From contig NZ_CP114283.1 of assembly GCF_027107535.1 (NCBI RefSeq), positions 5,642,001 through 5,706,000 on the forward strand: a stretch of DNA of 64,000 nt, read 5' to 3'. Shown here in pieces: positions 25,123 to 34,026 of this stretch; position 1 is the first letter of the stretch; the number at the start of each line of letters is the position of its first letter. Position numbers and translations under genes: made by a program. The stretch comes from Streptomyces aurantiacus. Lineage in GTDB: Bacteria; Actinomycetota; Actinomycetes; Streptomycetales; Streptomycetaceae. Under the pieces are notes generated by a model. The model was not told the origin of the DNA, did not search any database, and was given only the letters and a program-made list of their open reading frames with translations.

Positions 25123-26274
25123 GTGATCATCCATACAGGGGCGCGACGGGCTGCGATTGCGGCAACCGTCACGGGATTGGCCGCCACGCTGCTCACCATC
25201 AGTCCGGCGCAGGCCGCGCCGACCGTCGAGGAATCCGCCCTTCTCGACACCGCGCAGACCTATCTCACGGGCGAGAACGCCGTGACGGTGGACGGTGCGA
25301 CCGCCACGATCCGCAAGGCCGAGACCATCCAGGTCGCGGAAACCTTCACGGCCGTACGGCACGACCGCATGGAGGCCCGTAAGCAGCTCAAGGGCATCAA
25401 CAAGCTCGCGGGCGTGCACTATTCGGCCGTCAAGACCGAGCTCACTCCGGTCGGCGAGACCCGCACCAAAGGCAACACCGCGCAGCTCGCTGTACAGGAG
25501 CACACGGAGTACACCTTCGCCGACACCAAGGACGCGCCCTACAGCTACACCGTGCGGCACAAGCTGTCCTACGTACGTTCCGGCGGCACCTGGGCACTCG
25601 CGAAGATCGACACCCAGGACGGGCCCGCGAACCTCGCGACGCCCGAGAAGCTGGAGCCGGCCGAGCTGGCCGCCGCCGAGAAGGCCGCGAGGGAACTGCG
25701 CTCCGCGGACGGTTCGAAGAAGGTCACCGACCCGGCCCTCAAGAAGCGCAGTACCCGTGACGGGAACAGCACCCTGGCCGCGTACGACTACCAGGCGATG
25801 GTGGACTTCGCCACGAAGTACGCCGAGCCCGAGCCGGAGGACAACGTCCCCTACGAGCGAGACGAGAACGACTGCACCAACTTCATCTCGCAGGCCCTCA
25901 GCGCCGGTGGCTGGGAGCGGGTGCTCGGCTGGTACCGGAGCGACTCGGCGTGGTGGTACACGGGCAACTGGTGGCTCGAGCACAGCTACACCTGGGGCGG
26001 TGCGCCCAACTGGCAGCGGTTCGCGCGCGACGAGTCGGAGCGCGTGTACGAGTTGGACGGTCCTGCGAGTCTCGCGATCGCGGACGTCGTGCAGTTCGAG
26101 ATCTTCGGATACAGCGACCCGGGGCAGCCGGGCCACACCATGATGGTCACCGACTTCACGTCGGACTATCTGCCGAAGATGAGCTACCACACGACGGACA
26201 CGCTCAACCGGCCGCTCAGCGAGATCATCGCCGAACACAGCGCCGGTGAGAAGTTCTGGTACTTCCGTACCTGA
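25123..26274 (+). CDS. Secreted protein with C-terminal amidase domain (Amidase_6)
   Basis: 383 aa from GTG 25123, which has GGGGAG six bases upstream. The signal peptide has core AAIAATVTGLAATLLTI and cleavage after AQAA. Residues 30-200 are an uncharacterised alpha/beta domain with charged helices. Residues 220-383 are the Amidase_6 domain with the signature DENDCTNFISQALSAGGW, whose Cys is the predicted nucleophile. A His in GHTMMVT and nearby polar residues complete the site. Such domains are predicted NlpC/P60-like papain-fold amidases acting on peptides or the wall. The target is unknown. The gene is convergent with the sigma operon. Confidence 0.8.
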   Translation: MIIHTGARRAAIAATVTGLAATLLTISPAQAAPTVEESALLDTAQTYLTGENAVTVDGATATIRKAETIQVAETFTAVRHDRMEARKQLKGINKLAGVHYSAVKTELTPVGETRTKGNTAQLAVQEHTEYTFADTKDAPYSYTVRHKLSYVRSGGTWALAKIDTQDGPANLATPEKLEPAELAAAEKAARELRSADGSKKVTDPALKKRSTRDGNSTLAAYDYQAMVDFATKYAEPEPEDNVPYERDENDCTNFISQALSAGGWERVLGWYRSDSAWWYTGNWWLEHSYTWGGAPNWQRFARDESERVYELDGPASLAIADVVQFEIFGYSDPGQPGHTMMVTDFTSDYLPKMSYHTTDTLNRPLSEIIAEHSAGEKFWYFRT

Positions 26275-26324
26275 TCCGACCGCGTCCGGAGAGTGACTCG
26301 ACGCCTCGCGTCGCGGTGCGGGGA

Positions 26325-26975
26325 TCAGCTCCCCTGCACCGCGGCGCGCAGGCGTTGCGAGGTGACCGACCCCTCGCTTCCGTCCGCGCATTCCAGTCGT
26401 ACGCGGCCTTCGGCGTCGAGTGGGAGTACCTGCTCGGGGGCGAAGTGGAACAGCTCCCCGCCACTGCGGTCGGGACGTTGGGCGTTCTGGAGCAGGAGCA
26501 GATGGCGCCCGGGCTCCGGAAGCTGGACCTCGGCCGTCGGATACCAGACGGTGAGGTCGCCGGCCGGCGGGGTCCCGGAGCCGGCGAGGAGCTCACCTTC
26601 GGTGGCGAAACGGAAGGCAGAACTCTGGGTCACTCCGTCGTCGACGTGGATCCGACCTTCGCGGACCGTCCCGAACACGGGCCGATATCCCTCGCCCTGC
26701 CGCTTCCTGATCTTCTGCGCCGCCTCCTGCACACACTCCGCCGAGGCCACCGGCTGCGGATCGCCCCTCTTGGACCCCTCGTTGAGGCCGTTCATCGACA
26801 GCACCCCTGAGAGCACCACGCCCGCCACCAGCAGCCCGCCCGTGCCGACGGCGAGCCGTCGCCTCCGCAGTGACCGCCGGGCCCGGGCGGTGAACTGCTC
26901 GTCCGGTGCACGCTGTGGGCCCTCCGGTTCGGCGGCCATGGCGAGCAGACCCCGTACCCGATCCTCCTCAGTCAC
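26325..26975 (-). CDS. Membrane protein, probable partner/anti-sigma of the SigE-type sigma factor
   Basis: 216 aa. The cytoplasmic head of about 45 residues has no zinc-finger His/Cys motif. One membrane segment (LAVGTGGLLVAGVVLSGVL) is followed by an extracytoplasmic domain with two cysteines (AECVQEAA and LECADG) that could pair. GTG 26975 overlaps the sigma gene by eight bases (GTGACTGA), so the two are co-translated. In SigE-family operons the second gene is often such a membrane protein. The anti-sigma role is inferred from position, not from a recognised domain. Confidence 0.7.
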   Translation of the reverse strand: MTEEDRVRGLLAMAAEPEGPQRAPDEQFTARARRSLRRRRLAVGTGGLLVAGVVLSGVLSMNGLNEGSKRGDPQPVASAECVQEAAQKIRKRQGEGYRPVFGTVREGRIHVDDGVTQSSAFRFATEGELLAGSGTPPAGDLTVWYPTAEVQLPEPGRHLLLLQNAQRPDRSGGELFHFAPEQVLPLDAEGRVRLECADGSEGSVTSQRLRAAVQGS

Positions 26976-27471
26976 GGTGACGCCCCCTCTCCGGTGCAAT
27001 GACTCCTTCGGCCCGCAGCGCCGAAAGCGCGCGGGCGGCACGGCTCTTGACCGTGCCGGGTGAACAGCCGAGCACGTCGGCGATCTCCTGTTCGGTGAGC
27101 TGGTGGTAGTAGCGCAGGACCAGCACGGCGCGCTGCGCGGGCGGGACGGCGCGCAGCAGTCCGCGGACCACCACGGCGGTCGCGACCTGTTCCTCATGCC
27201 CGTCCGTCCCGGGATCGGGGAGGTGCGCCGCGGGTACCTCGCCGTGCCAACGCCGGCGCCGGTCCTTGACCAGGAGCCGCACCATGGTGGTGCGGGTGTA
27301 GGCCTCGGCGGCCTCCTCCGCGCCGATCCGGTGCCAGGCGCGGTACGTACGCAGCAGCGCCTCCTGCGCCAGGTCCTCGGCCCGTGGACCGCCGGTCAGC
27401 AGTCGGGCCGTACGCAGCAGCGATCCGTAGCGCGCGGTCATGAAGGCCGTGAACGCCTCGTCCCTGCGCAT
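26968..27471 (-). CDS. SigE family ECF RNA polymerase sigma factor
   Basis: 167 aa. Region 2 (FTAFMTARYGSLLRTARLL through AEDLAQEALLRTYRAW) and region 4 (RAVLVLRYYHQLTEQEIAD then LGCSPGTVKSRAARAL) are both complete, with no C-terminal extension. This is the small actinobacterial SigE-family ECF type that typically answers envelope or developmental signals. It is first in an operon with a membrane partner. The target promoters are unknown. Confidence 0.92.
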   Translation of the reverse strand: MRRDEAFTAFMTARYGSLLRTARLLTGGPRAEDLAQEALLRTYRAWHRIGAEEAAEAYTRTTMVRLLVKDRRRRWHGEVPAAHLPDPGTDGHEEQVATAVVVRGLLRAVPPAQRAVLVLRYYHQLTEQEIADVLGCSPGTVKSRAARALSALRAEGVIAPERGRHRD

Positions 27472-28019
27472 GCCCTCGTCCCTCCGTCGCCTCTTCGGCC
27501 TTCCACCCTTTCAGAGGACCTGGAGGGCGACGGGGGTTCCCTGCCCGGCCGAGTCCGCCTGCCGGTGAGGCCCCGGAGCTGATCGGACCACTGCGGGGTG
27601 CCCAAGTGGACGGCGACCTGCGGCGATCACGCAGCGCCTCCGGGACGGACACTCCGGAAGGCAGTCCTCCCCGATCGAGCGCTCTGTGACGGCTCCACGA
27701 TCTGTCCGGTATTCAGCTCGACATGGTCCCGCTCGCACCGTCCCGGGGCCGGTATACGCCCTGAGGACCTGCCGGGTGGTCCCTGGCAGGGCTCCGTGCC
27801 CGAACCGGGGTGGCGCTCAGCGCTCCCTCACGGTTCCGTTCGTGAAGATGTCCGCATGGTCCGAGGGCGATCTCGTACTGCTCGCGCGACTGACCGGGCA
27901 GGCCATCGACTGCCCCGAGTGCACCAAGAACCTCGTCGTGGGCACCCGGGAGGACATCGCCGCCCAGAACTGCTCCAGCAGACCGGTCCGTACGTGGTGC
28001 CGTCGTCCTGGGCCGTCGG
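27472..28019. other. Intergenic region with a possible gene fragment
   Basis: About 550 bp. One plus-strand frame from ATG 27847 reads MSAWSEGDLVLLARLTGQA then a CPEC pair and EDIAAQNC in good codon bias for about 45 codons, then degenerates. It may be a truncated remnant of a small zinc-ribbon-like protein. The rest holds nothing I recognise. Confidence 0.3.
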
Positions 28020-28250
28020 TTACTCGATGTATCCGGTGGTGGGGTCCACCTGGGCAAGGAAGTCCCGGGCGGCTTCCTCAAGATCGGGCCTGGTGGCTTG
28101 CGTCGGTGGGTGACTGGCGGACATGAACCCGTACGCGGGGTCGGGTCCGGTCAGCCAGGTGAAGTGGTAGGTGCCCGGGCTGTCGTCCGGCTGACTGACC
28201 GCGAACTCCTCACCGTCGACCGATATCCGCAACGGCTCGTCCGTCGACAT
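28020..28250 (-). CDS. Conserved small hypothetical protein
   Basis: 76 aa, acidic, soluble. It begins MSTDEPLRISVDGEEFAV and contains GTYHFTWLTGPDPAYGF and a C-terminal helix EEAARDFLAQVDPTTGYIE. Similar short proteins are frequent in streptomycetes. The alternating hydrophobic pattern suggests a small beta-sheet plus helix fold. AGG lies at good spacing before ATG 28250; a GTG at 28253 is adjacent. Function is unknown and no neighbour explains it. Confidence 0.65.
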   Translation of the reverse strand: MSTDEPLRISVDGEEFAVSQPDDSPGTYHFTWLTGPDPAYGFMSASHPPTQATRPDLEEAARDFLAQVDPTTGYIE

Positions 28251-28385
28251 CACGACCTGCCTTCCATTTGCCGAGGTGAGGGTACAGAAGTACGTCTCCG
28301 ATGATGCGGCACACTGCCTCGGCTCCTGGTCCCACCGGCACGATCGGTCGTGAGCGGAGCAGCCGGCCGGCTCGAGGGATGGTAG

Positions 28386-28769
28386 GCCCTACAGCTTTCC
28401 TTCGCCGAGCGCGACCAGTTCTACCGCAGCGCCGGGCTCCCGCCACCCGGGGACGGGATTGTCCTGCTCGGCGACGCCTCCGGACCACCCGCCTGCGAAC
28501 GCGGTCTCGCCCGTGCGATCTTCGGCAACGGCCCCGCTCTCGACGTGATGTATCCACTCCAGCATGCGGCCGGGCGGGCCGCCTTCGAGGCATCGATCGT
28601 CGCGGACCTCAAGGACGCGATGCCCCGCTACTCCCAGGACGCGCAACTCGAGCGCCTCGTGCAGGAGTTGCGCCATGCCTCCGATGCCTTCGCCCACCAC
28701 TGGGACCGCCCCCACCCTGCACACCGACAGCCGCAACACAGAGAACTGCAGGCTGACAGGAAAATCTGA
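28386..28769 (+). pseudogene. Remnant of an MmyB-like (XRE family) regulator, C-terminal part
   Basis: An open frame with no start of its own reads QFYRSAGLPPPGDGIV, NGPALDVMYP and then ADLKDAMPRYSQDAQLERL and ELRHASDAFAHHWDR. This matches the end of the MmyB-type ligand-binding domain, where a conserved pattern of D..L..LV..L...S..F...W precedes the C-terminus. The N-terminal helix-turn-helix is absent; a stop (28383) lies just upstream. It is therefore a 5'-truncated remnant next to the MMPL exporter it may once have accompanied. Confidence 0.55.
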
Positions 28770-28780
28770 CAGTGTCAGAT
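28764..28780. promoter_or_regulatory. 17-bp palindromic operator upstream of the MMPL exporter
   Basis: ATCTGACA-G-TGTCAGAT is a perfect 17-bp palindrome, about 170 bp before the MMPL start and just after the regulator remnant. The TGACA-N-TGTCA core is typical of TetR-type operators. No TetR gene is adjacent in the window. Confidence 0.55.
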
Positions 28781-28950
28781 AAATCTCCTCCTGCCAAAAA
28801 GCCGACTGTCTCACTAGCGTCGTTCTCGGCGGCGAAGAGTGCGACACCGCGCCCCCTCTGACGGGGCGAAGGGCTCTGCGACGCATTGCGCCGACTTCCG
28901 CCCGGCCCACCCCGTTGCCTTTCCCAGAAGGACCTGAAGGAGATCACCCC

Positions 28951-31188
28951 GTGTTCGAACGTATGGCCGACTTGGCGATTCGCCGGTCCCGGCTCGTCCT
29001 GATCGTCGCCGCCCTGGCCGTGGCCCTCATGGGCGTGGTGGGCGCGGGCGCCTTCGGCAAACTGAAGGGAGGCGGCTTCGACGACCCGGCTTCCCCGTCC
29101 ACCCGGGCAGCGGCGGTCATCGATGAGAAGTTCGGCGGCGAGACCAACCTCGTCCTGCTGGTCGGCGCCCCCGACGGCCGCATCGACGCCCCCGCCGCCA
29201 AGGAGCGCGGCCAAGAACTGGTCGCCGACCTCAAGAAGGACAAGCGGCTCAGCAACATCGTCTCGTACTGGGAGACGAACAGCCCCGACCTGCGTTCCGA
29301 GGACGGCCGTGAGGCCTTGGTGCTCGCCCACGTGAGAGGCGACACCACGGAGGAGCGGAAGAACTCCATCGAGATCCTCGACGAGTACAGCGGTACCTAC
29401 AAGGACACCCTCACCATCGAGCTCGGCGGTGGCGCCGCCGTAGGCGCCGACCTGTCGAACCAGGTGGTCGAGGACCTGATCCTCGCCGAAGCGATAGCCA
29501 TACCGCTGACCCTGATACTGCTCATGATCGTCTTCGGCAGCGTGGTCGCGGCCCTGCTGCCGCTGATCATCGCGGTCATCGCCATCATCGGCTCGTTCGC
29601 CCAGCTCTTCCTGTTCGGCAGCATCACCGATGTGGCGGACACCGCGACCAACCTCACCACCGCCCTGGGCCTCGGACTGGCCATCGACTACGCCCTTCTG
29701 ATGGTCAGCCGCTTCCGGGAGCAGCTCTCGGCCGGGGTGAGCGTGGACGACGCCGTCCGGCGAACGGTGCACACCGCGGGCCGCACCGTCGCCTTCTCCG
29801 CCGCGACCGTCGCGGCAGCCCTGGCGGCGCTGTTGGTGTTCCCGCAGTACTTCCTGCGCTCGATGGGCTTCACCGGAGTCGGTGTGGTCGCCATCGCAGC
29901 CCTCAGCACCCTGTTCGTGATGCCGGCCCTGCTGAAGGTTCTGGGGCACCGGGTCAACAGCGGGCGGCTGCCGTGGGCGAAGTCGCAGCGCTCCGACACC
30001 CGCACACCTCTGTGGGGACGGCTGGCGCGCACCGTCATGCGGCGGCCCGTACTCACGGCACTGCCCGTCGTGGCCGTACTGCTGTTCGCGGCGAGCCCGC
30101 TGCTCAACATCTCCTTCGGCACGCCGGACGAACGCGTGCTGCCCAAGGACGCCGAGAGCCGCCAGGTCTCGCAGGTGCTGCGAGAGGATTTCGGCGGCAG
30201 TGAGGACTCGGCCCTCCAGATCGTCATCGGCCAGTCCGTGGACAAGGCCCCACTGGCGTCGTACGCGGGCCAACTGGCCGCACTCAAGGGCGTCGAGCGG
30301 GTCGAGACCAGCATCGGCGTCCACACCCCGGGACAGTCCGCGGCGGCAGGCCCGGCCAACCCCGCTCTCGGCCGGCCCGACGCACAGCGGATCAGTGTGG
30401 TGAGCAGCCTGACACCGAAGTCGGAAGCGGCCGAGAGCCTGGTCAAGCAGGTGCGCTCGGTCACCCCGCCCCCTGGGGCCAACCCCCTGGTAGGGGGAAA
30501 TGACGCCGTACTCGTCGACGCCAAGGAATCCATCGCCGACAAGCTCCCCCTGGCCGGGGCCCTGATCGTCCTCACCACCTTCCTGCTGCTCTTCCTGTTC
30601 ACCGGCAGCATCGTGCAGCCGGTGCGCGCCCTGGTCCTCAACCTGATCAGCCTGGCGGCCACCCTCGGCGTCATGACCTGGATCTTCGACGACGGCCATC
30701 TCTCCTCCTTCCTCGGCTTCACCCCGCAGCCGATGGAGATGACGATGGCCGTGCTGATGTTCTGCATCGCCTTCGGCCTCTCGATGGACTACGAGGTCTT
30801 CGTCACCAGCCGGATCAAGGAACTTCACGACCAGGGAGCGGACAACGAGTCCGCCGTGGTCGACGGTCTCGGCCACACCGGGCGCATCGTCAGCGCGGCC
30901 GCCGTGCTGCTCGCGGTGAGCTTCTTCGCCTTCGGCACCGCCAAGCTCAGCTTCATGCAGATGTTCGGCCTCGGCAGCGGACTTGCCATCCTCATCGACG
31001 CCATCGCCGTACGCGGAGTCCTCGTCCCCGCCGCGATGCGCCTCCTCGGGCAGAAGGCCTGGTACGCACCCGGCTTCCTGCGCCGGTTCCACGGACGCTA
31101 CGGCCTCAGCGAAGGCGGCCCCGAACCGATGTCCGTACCCGGGCCTGCGGCGGATCCGACACAGGTGAAGGACTCGACCAGGGTCTGA
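28951..31188 (+). CDS. MMPL family transporter (RND-type exporter)
   Basis: 745 aa. The duplicated RND layout is clear. TM1 at about 10-32 is followed by an extracytoplasmic domain (35-160) and a membrane block (165-330) with LGLGLAIDYALLMVSRFREQL. TM7, a second outer domain (about 390-530) and a second membrane block follow, with FCIAFGLSMDYEVFVTSRIKE. The Asp-Tyr pairs in the two DYA/DYE motifs are the proton relay of MMPL proteins. These export lipids, siderophores or antibiotics. GTG 28951 follows AAGGAG. A TetR-like palindrome upstream and a perfect terminator downstream mark a single-gene unit. The cargo is unknown. Confidence 0.93.
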   Translation: MFERMADLAIRRSRLVLIVAALAVALMGVVGAGAFGKLKGGGFDDPASPSTRAAAVIDEKFGGETNLVLLVGAPDGRIDAPAAKERGQELVADLKKDKRLSNIVSYWETNSPDLRSEDGREALVLAHVRGDTTEERKNSIEILDEYSGTYKDTLTIELGGGAAVGADLSNQVVEDLILAEAIAIPLTLILLMIVFGSVVAALLPLIIAVIAIIGSFAQLFLFGSITDVADTATNLTTALGLGLAIDYALLMVSRFREQLSAGVSVDDAVRRTVHTAGRTVAFSAATVAAALAALLVFPQYFLRSMGFTGVGVVAIAALSTLFVMPALLKVLGHRVNSGRLPWAKSQRSDTRTPLWGRLARTVMRRPVLTALPVVAVLLFAASPLLNISFGTPDERVLPKDAESRQVSQVLREDFGGSEDSALQIVIGQSVDKAPLASYAGQLAALKGVERVETSIGVHTPGQSAAAGPANPALGRPDAQRISVVSSLTPKSEAAESLVKQVRSVTPPPGANPLVGGNDAVLVDAKESIADKLPLAGALIVLTTFLLLFLFTGSIVQPVRALVLNLISLAATLGVMTWIFDDGHLSSFLGFTPQPMEMTMAVLMFCIAFGLSMDYEVFVTSRIKELHDQGADNESAVVDGLGHTGRIVSAAAVLLAVSFFAFGTAKLSFMQMFGLGSGLAILIDAIAVRGVLVPAAMRLLGQKAWYAPGFLRRFHGRYGLSEGGPEPMSVPGPAADPTQVKDSTRV

Positions 31189-31217
31189 CCCCGCGTCCGC
31201 GCCCCTGACACCTGACA

Positions 31218-31260
31218 CCTGTGCCGGTGCAGCCAGAGGAAGACGCTGCACCGGCACAGG
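31218..31260. terminator. Hairpin terminator between the MMPL gene and the SDR remnant
   Basis: CCTGTGCCGGTGCAGC and GCTGCACCGGCACAGG form a perfect 16-bp stem with an 11-nt loop, 30 bp after the MMPL stop. Being symmetrical, it can serve both strands. Confidence 0.8.
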
Positions 31261-31647
31261 TCATGCTCGCCGTGGGACCCGGCCACAGCCGCCTGTCTCA
31301 CGAGCGTGGGCGTGGGCGGCCGGCGGTCGGGCCGTGGCCGACCAGGTGTGCGGATGGGTGCGGAAGGTGGAAGGCCGGCCCGCGTTGTTGCCCAGTGCCT
31401 GGAGAGGCGGGCCCTCCGGGTCGGATGCGATGCGGCGGGCGAGTTGCCGCGGGTGCTCGGGCTGCGTGATGTCGAGGATCACCGGTTCGCTGTTCGCCGC
31501 ACGGATCGCCTCGGCGTCGCTGTCCCGGCGGACACCGGCGAGTACGTGGAAGTCCTGGCGGGCGAGTTCGCGGGCGGTCGCTGCTCCCAGACCCGTGGAA
31601 GCACCTGTGACGACGATCAGACCGCGGGCGGACATCGTGGTGGGCAT
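31261..31647 (-). pseudogene. Truncated short-chain dehydrogenase/reductase
   Basis: From ATG 31647 the first 100 residues are a good SDR N-terminus: GLIVVTGASTGLGAATAREL (cofactor loop), VLAGVRR, LDITQPE and LQALGNNAGRPSTF (the NNAG motif). The sequence then becomes Pro/Ala/His-rich and stops after 128 residues, without the Ser-Tyr-Lys catalytic segment. A working SDR needs about 250 residues, so this is a 3'-truncated remnant. The downstream hairpin abuts the stop. Confidence 0.7.
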
Positions 31648-31901
31648 CGGGAAACAGCCTCTCCTGGAGTGAACTTGGCGGTGAGCATCCTTCGCACTCG
31701 TCCGACCGAGCCGCTCCACCTGACGCGTTCACTGTCGATCAGTGGCAGGGCCTCAGCCAGTGCATCCTGCGACGGCAGGACTCGCGGTACTACCCTCGCC
31801 GCGGACGAGCGGCAGCGGCGAGGAAGTGAGGTGCCGCACCGCGAACAGTGGTAGTCGAACAGGCACTTGCTCCTGCCGTTACCTGCTCGTCACGAGGTTG
31901 C

Positions 31902-32768
31902 CTACCCGGGCAGCGCACCACTCTTCGCCGCCTTGTGGTGCCGCGCGGACAGCCGGGAGCCGGACTCGCGGCGGGCGGCACGACGCAGGAGGGGCACCGC
32001 GAGAAGGAACCCGAGAGCGGCCCAGGCGGCCAGGACCAGGGCGACCATCGGCAGTTCCCAGGAACCTGCCGCCTCGGCGGCACGTGCCGTGTCGGGAAGC
32101 AGCGCCGAACGCAGACCCTGCGCCATCCATTTGAGCGGAAACACCGCGGCCACGTGCTGGACCGGAACGGGCAGCGAGGTGAGCGGGAACACCGTCCCGG
32201 AGGTGAACAGCAGCCCCATCGTCGGCAGCATGATCAACGCCAGTGCCTCGCGGGGATTGGGCAGTATCGCTCCGATGGCCGCGCCCAGCGGTACGACGGC
32301 GAGCAGCCCGAATGTGGTGACCCACAGCAGTGTCAGCCAGTCGCCCGGTCCGTGCGGCAGCGGCCCGTCCACCAGCAGCGCCGCGGCCGCCAGGAGCAGG
32401 GCCAGGGTGGTGACCGCCACGACGACCACGAGCAGGCACTTGGCGACGAGGTAGGCCGGTATCCCGCCGGGGGTGGCGCGCAGCCGCAGCAGAGTGCCCT
32501 CCTCCCGCTCGGTCACGAGCATCTGCGGGAGGTTGATCAGTCCGATCTGGAACAGCAGGTAGGCGGCGAATCCCGCCAGCACCGGATGGGCCATGGGGGT
32601 CAGGGTGCCGGGTACGTTGTCGCCGGCGTAGGCCGCGATGAGCAGGCCGACGACCACGTTGGTCAGGTGGCCCGACATCTCCTTGCCGTTGCGCAGGAGG
32701 TGCCGTAGTTCGATGCCGCCGCGCTGGAGCCCGGCACGCCAGACGTTCGTCGTCGGTTTCCCTCTCAT
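31902..32768 (-). CDS. ABC-2 type transporter permease
   Basis: 288 aa with six membrane segments. The N-terminal amphipathic stretch GIELRHLLRNGKEM precedes TM1. A conserved VTEREEGTLLRLRATPGG loop lies between TM2 and TM3, and an LPNPREALALIMLPTMGLLFTSG-type segment with the PLKWMAQGLR turn follows TM5. This is the drug/lipid export permease type. The start overlaps the ATPase stop (ATGA). It is the last gene of a four-gene coupled operon with ATPase, winged-helix regulator and a membrane protein. Confidence 0.9.
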   Translation of the reverse strand: MRGKPTTNVWRAGLQRGGIELRHLLRNGKEMSGHLTNVVVGLLIAAYAGDNVPGTLTPMAHPVLAGFAAYLLFQIGLINLPQMLVTEREEGTLLRLRATPGGIPAYLVAKCLLVVVVAVTTLALLLAAAALLVDGPLPHGPGDWLTLLWVTTFGLLAVVPLGAAIGAILPNPREALALIMLPTMGLLFTSGTVFPLTSLPVPVQHVAAVFPLKWMAQGLRSALLPDTARAAEAAGSWELPMVALVLAAWAALGFLLAVPLLRRAARRESGSRLSARHHKAAKSGALPG

Positions 32769-33676
32769 GCGGCCTGTTCCTCCTCGTCCCCCTGCTCGTC
32801 CGTGCCGTCGGCCTCCCGGTGCACCATGTGCAGGTAGGTGTCCTCCAGCGTCGGGCGGCGGACTTCCAGATCGGCGATCGGGCCGTCCGCGTGCCGGTGG
32901 AGTTCCCAGACCAGCCGAGAGGGGTCCTCGGTGTGTTCGCGGCGAAACGTTCCGTCGTCGGCCGTCCAGCGGACCTCGGCCCGGGCGGCGGCCCGCCCGG
33001 CCAGCTCCGCGGGCGTACCGCAGGCCCGGATCCGGCCACCGACCATCATGGCGATCCGGTCGGCGAGCCGCTCGGCCTCGACCAGGTCGTGGGTGGTGAG
33101 CAGGACGGTGACGCCCTCGTCGCGGGCCAGCCGTTCGACCAGGACGTGGAACTCGTGCCGCGCCTGCGGGTCGAAGCCGGTGGTCGGCTCGTCCAGGAAG
33201 AGGAGTTCGGGACGGCCGACGATGCCGAGCGCGACGTCCAGCCGCCGGCGTTGGCCGCCCGACAGCCGGTCCACCTGCCGGCCGGCCTGGTCGACAAGGC
33301 CGACCAGGGCCAGCAGTTCGGCCGGGTCGCGCGGGTCGGGGTAGTACGTGGCGAAGTGCGTCAGCAGTTCCGCGACCTGCCAGCGGCGGTGGTCGCGCCA
33401 GGACTGCAGGACCAGCCCGATCCGGCCGCGCCACGCGTCGTCGCCCCGCTCCGGGTCGGCACCGAGGACGTGCACCTCGCCGGCGGAACGCCTCCGGAAT
33501 CCCTCCAGGATCTCGACCGTGGTGGTCTTTCCGGCGCCGTTGGGTCCGAGCAGCGCGAAGACCTCGCCGCGGTGAATGTCCAGGTCGACGCCGTGAAGGA
33601 CGTCGATGTCGCCGTACGTCATCGTCACGCTGCGCGCCCGGACGGCAGGCTGGGGTGGTGTGAGCCCGGGCGTCAT
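32765..33676 (-). CDS. ABC transporter ATP-binding protein
   Basis: 303 aa. Walker A GPNGAGKTTT is near residue 44, the Q-loop is LVLQSW, the signature is LSGGQRRRLDVALGI, Walker B with catalytic Glu is LLFLDEPTTGFD, and the H-loop is LLTTHD. A C-terminal DUF4162-like tail (residues 225-303, ending in a Glu/Asp-rich stretch) is typical of drug-export (DrrA-like) ATPases. It overlaps both neighbours by four bases. The cargo may be the compound that the operon regulator senses. Confidence 0.93.
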   Translation of the reverse strand: MTPGLTPPQPAVRARSVTMTYGDIDVLHGVDLDIHRGEVFALLGPNGAGKTTTVEILEGFRRRSAGEVHVLGADPERGDDAWRGRIGLVLQSWRDHRRWQVAELLTHFATYYPDPRDPAELLALVGLVDQAGRQVDRLSGGQRRRLDVALGIVGRPELLFLDEPTTGFDPQARHEFHVLVERLARDEGVTVLLTTHDLVEAERLADRIAMMVGGRIRACGTPAELAGRAAARAEVRWTADDGTFRREHTEDPSRLVWELHRHADGPIADLEVRRPTLEDTYLHMVHREADGTDEQGDEEEQAA

Positions 33677-34026
33677 CGCCCTGCCACCGGGTTGTGCCGC
33701 TGTGGTGGCGGCGTTTCGGCCGATGCCGGAAGACCGGCGCCCTCGACGATCGCCCGAAGCGCCGCGACGTGGCCCTCGAAGGCCGCGCGGCCGTGGCCCG
33801 TCAGCCGTACCTTGGTACGCCGTTTGCGGCCGCCGCCCTCTTTGTGGAGCTCCAGATATCCGGCTTCCTCCAAGGTGTGCAGCTGTTTGGAGAGCGCGGA
33901 GTCGCTGAGCGAGAGGCTGTCGCGGACGAAGGCGAAGTCCGCCCATTCGGTGGCGGCGAGCAGCGCGACCACCGACAGCCGGGTGGCGGGATGGATCAGC
34001 TCGTCGAAGCCGACGGGGACGCTCAT
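33673..34026 (-). CDS. Winged-helix transcriptional regulator (MarR/ArsR-like)
   Basis: 117 aa, a single winged helix. It starts with FDELIHPATRLSVVALLAA and has the recognition region SLSDSALSKQLHTLEEAGYL and a basic wing GGGRKRRTKVRLTGHGR. Such short regulators control exporters in cis. It overlaps the downstream ATPase gene and the upstream membrane gene by four bases each. The twin dyads at 34571-34616 in front of the operon are its probable binding sites. Confidence 0.88.
   Translation of the reverse strand: MSVPVGFDELIHPATRLSVVALLAATEWADFAFVRDSLSLSDSALSKQLHTLEEAGYLELHKEGGGRKRRTKVRLTGHGRAAFEGHVAALRAIVEGAGLPASAETPPPQRHNPVAGR

Noticed and set aside
28609..31257. 882-codon minus-strand frame over the MMPL gene
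   Set aside because: Antisense shadow. The plus frame shows membrane segments and MMPL signatures, while the minus frame is Glu/Gly/His-rich without structure.
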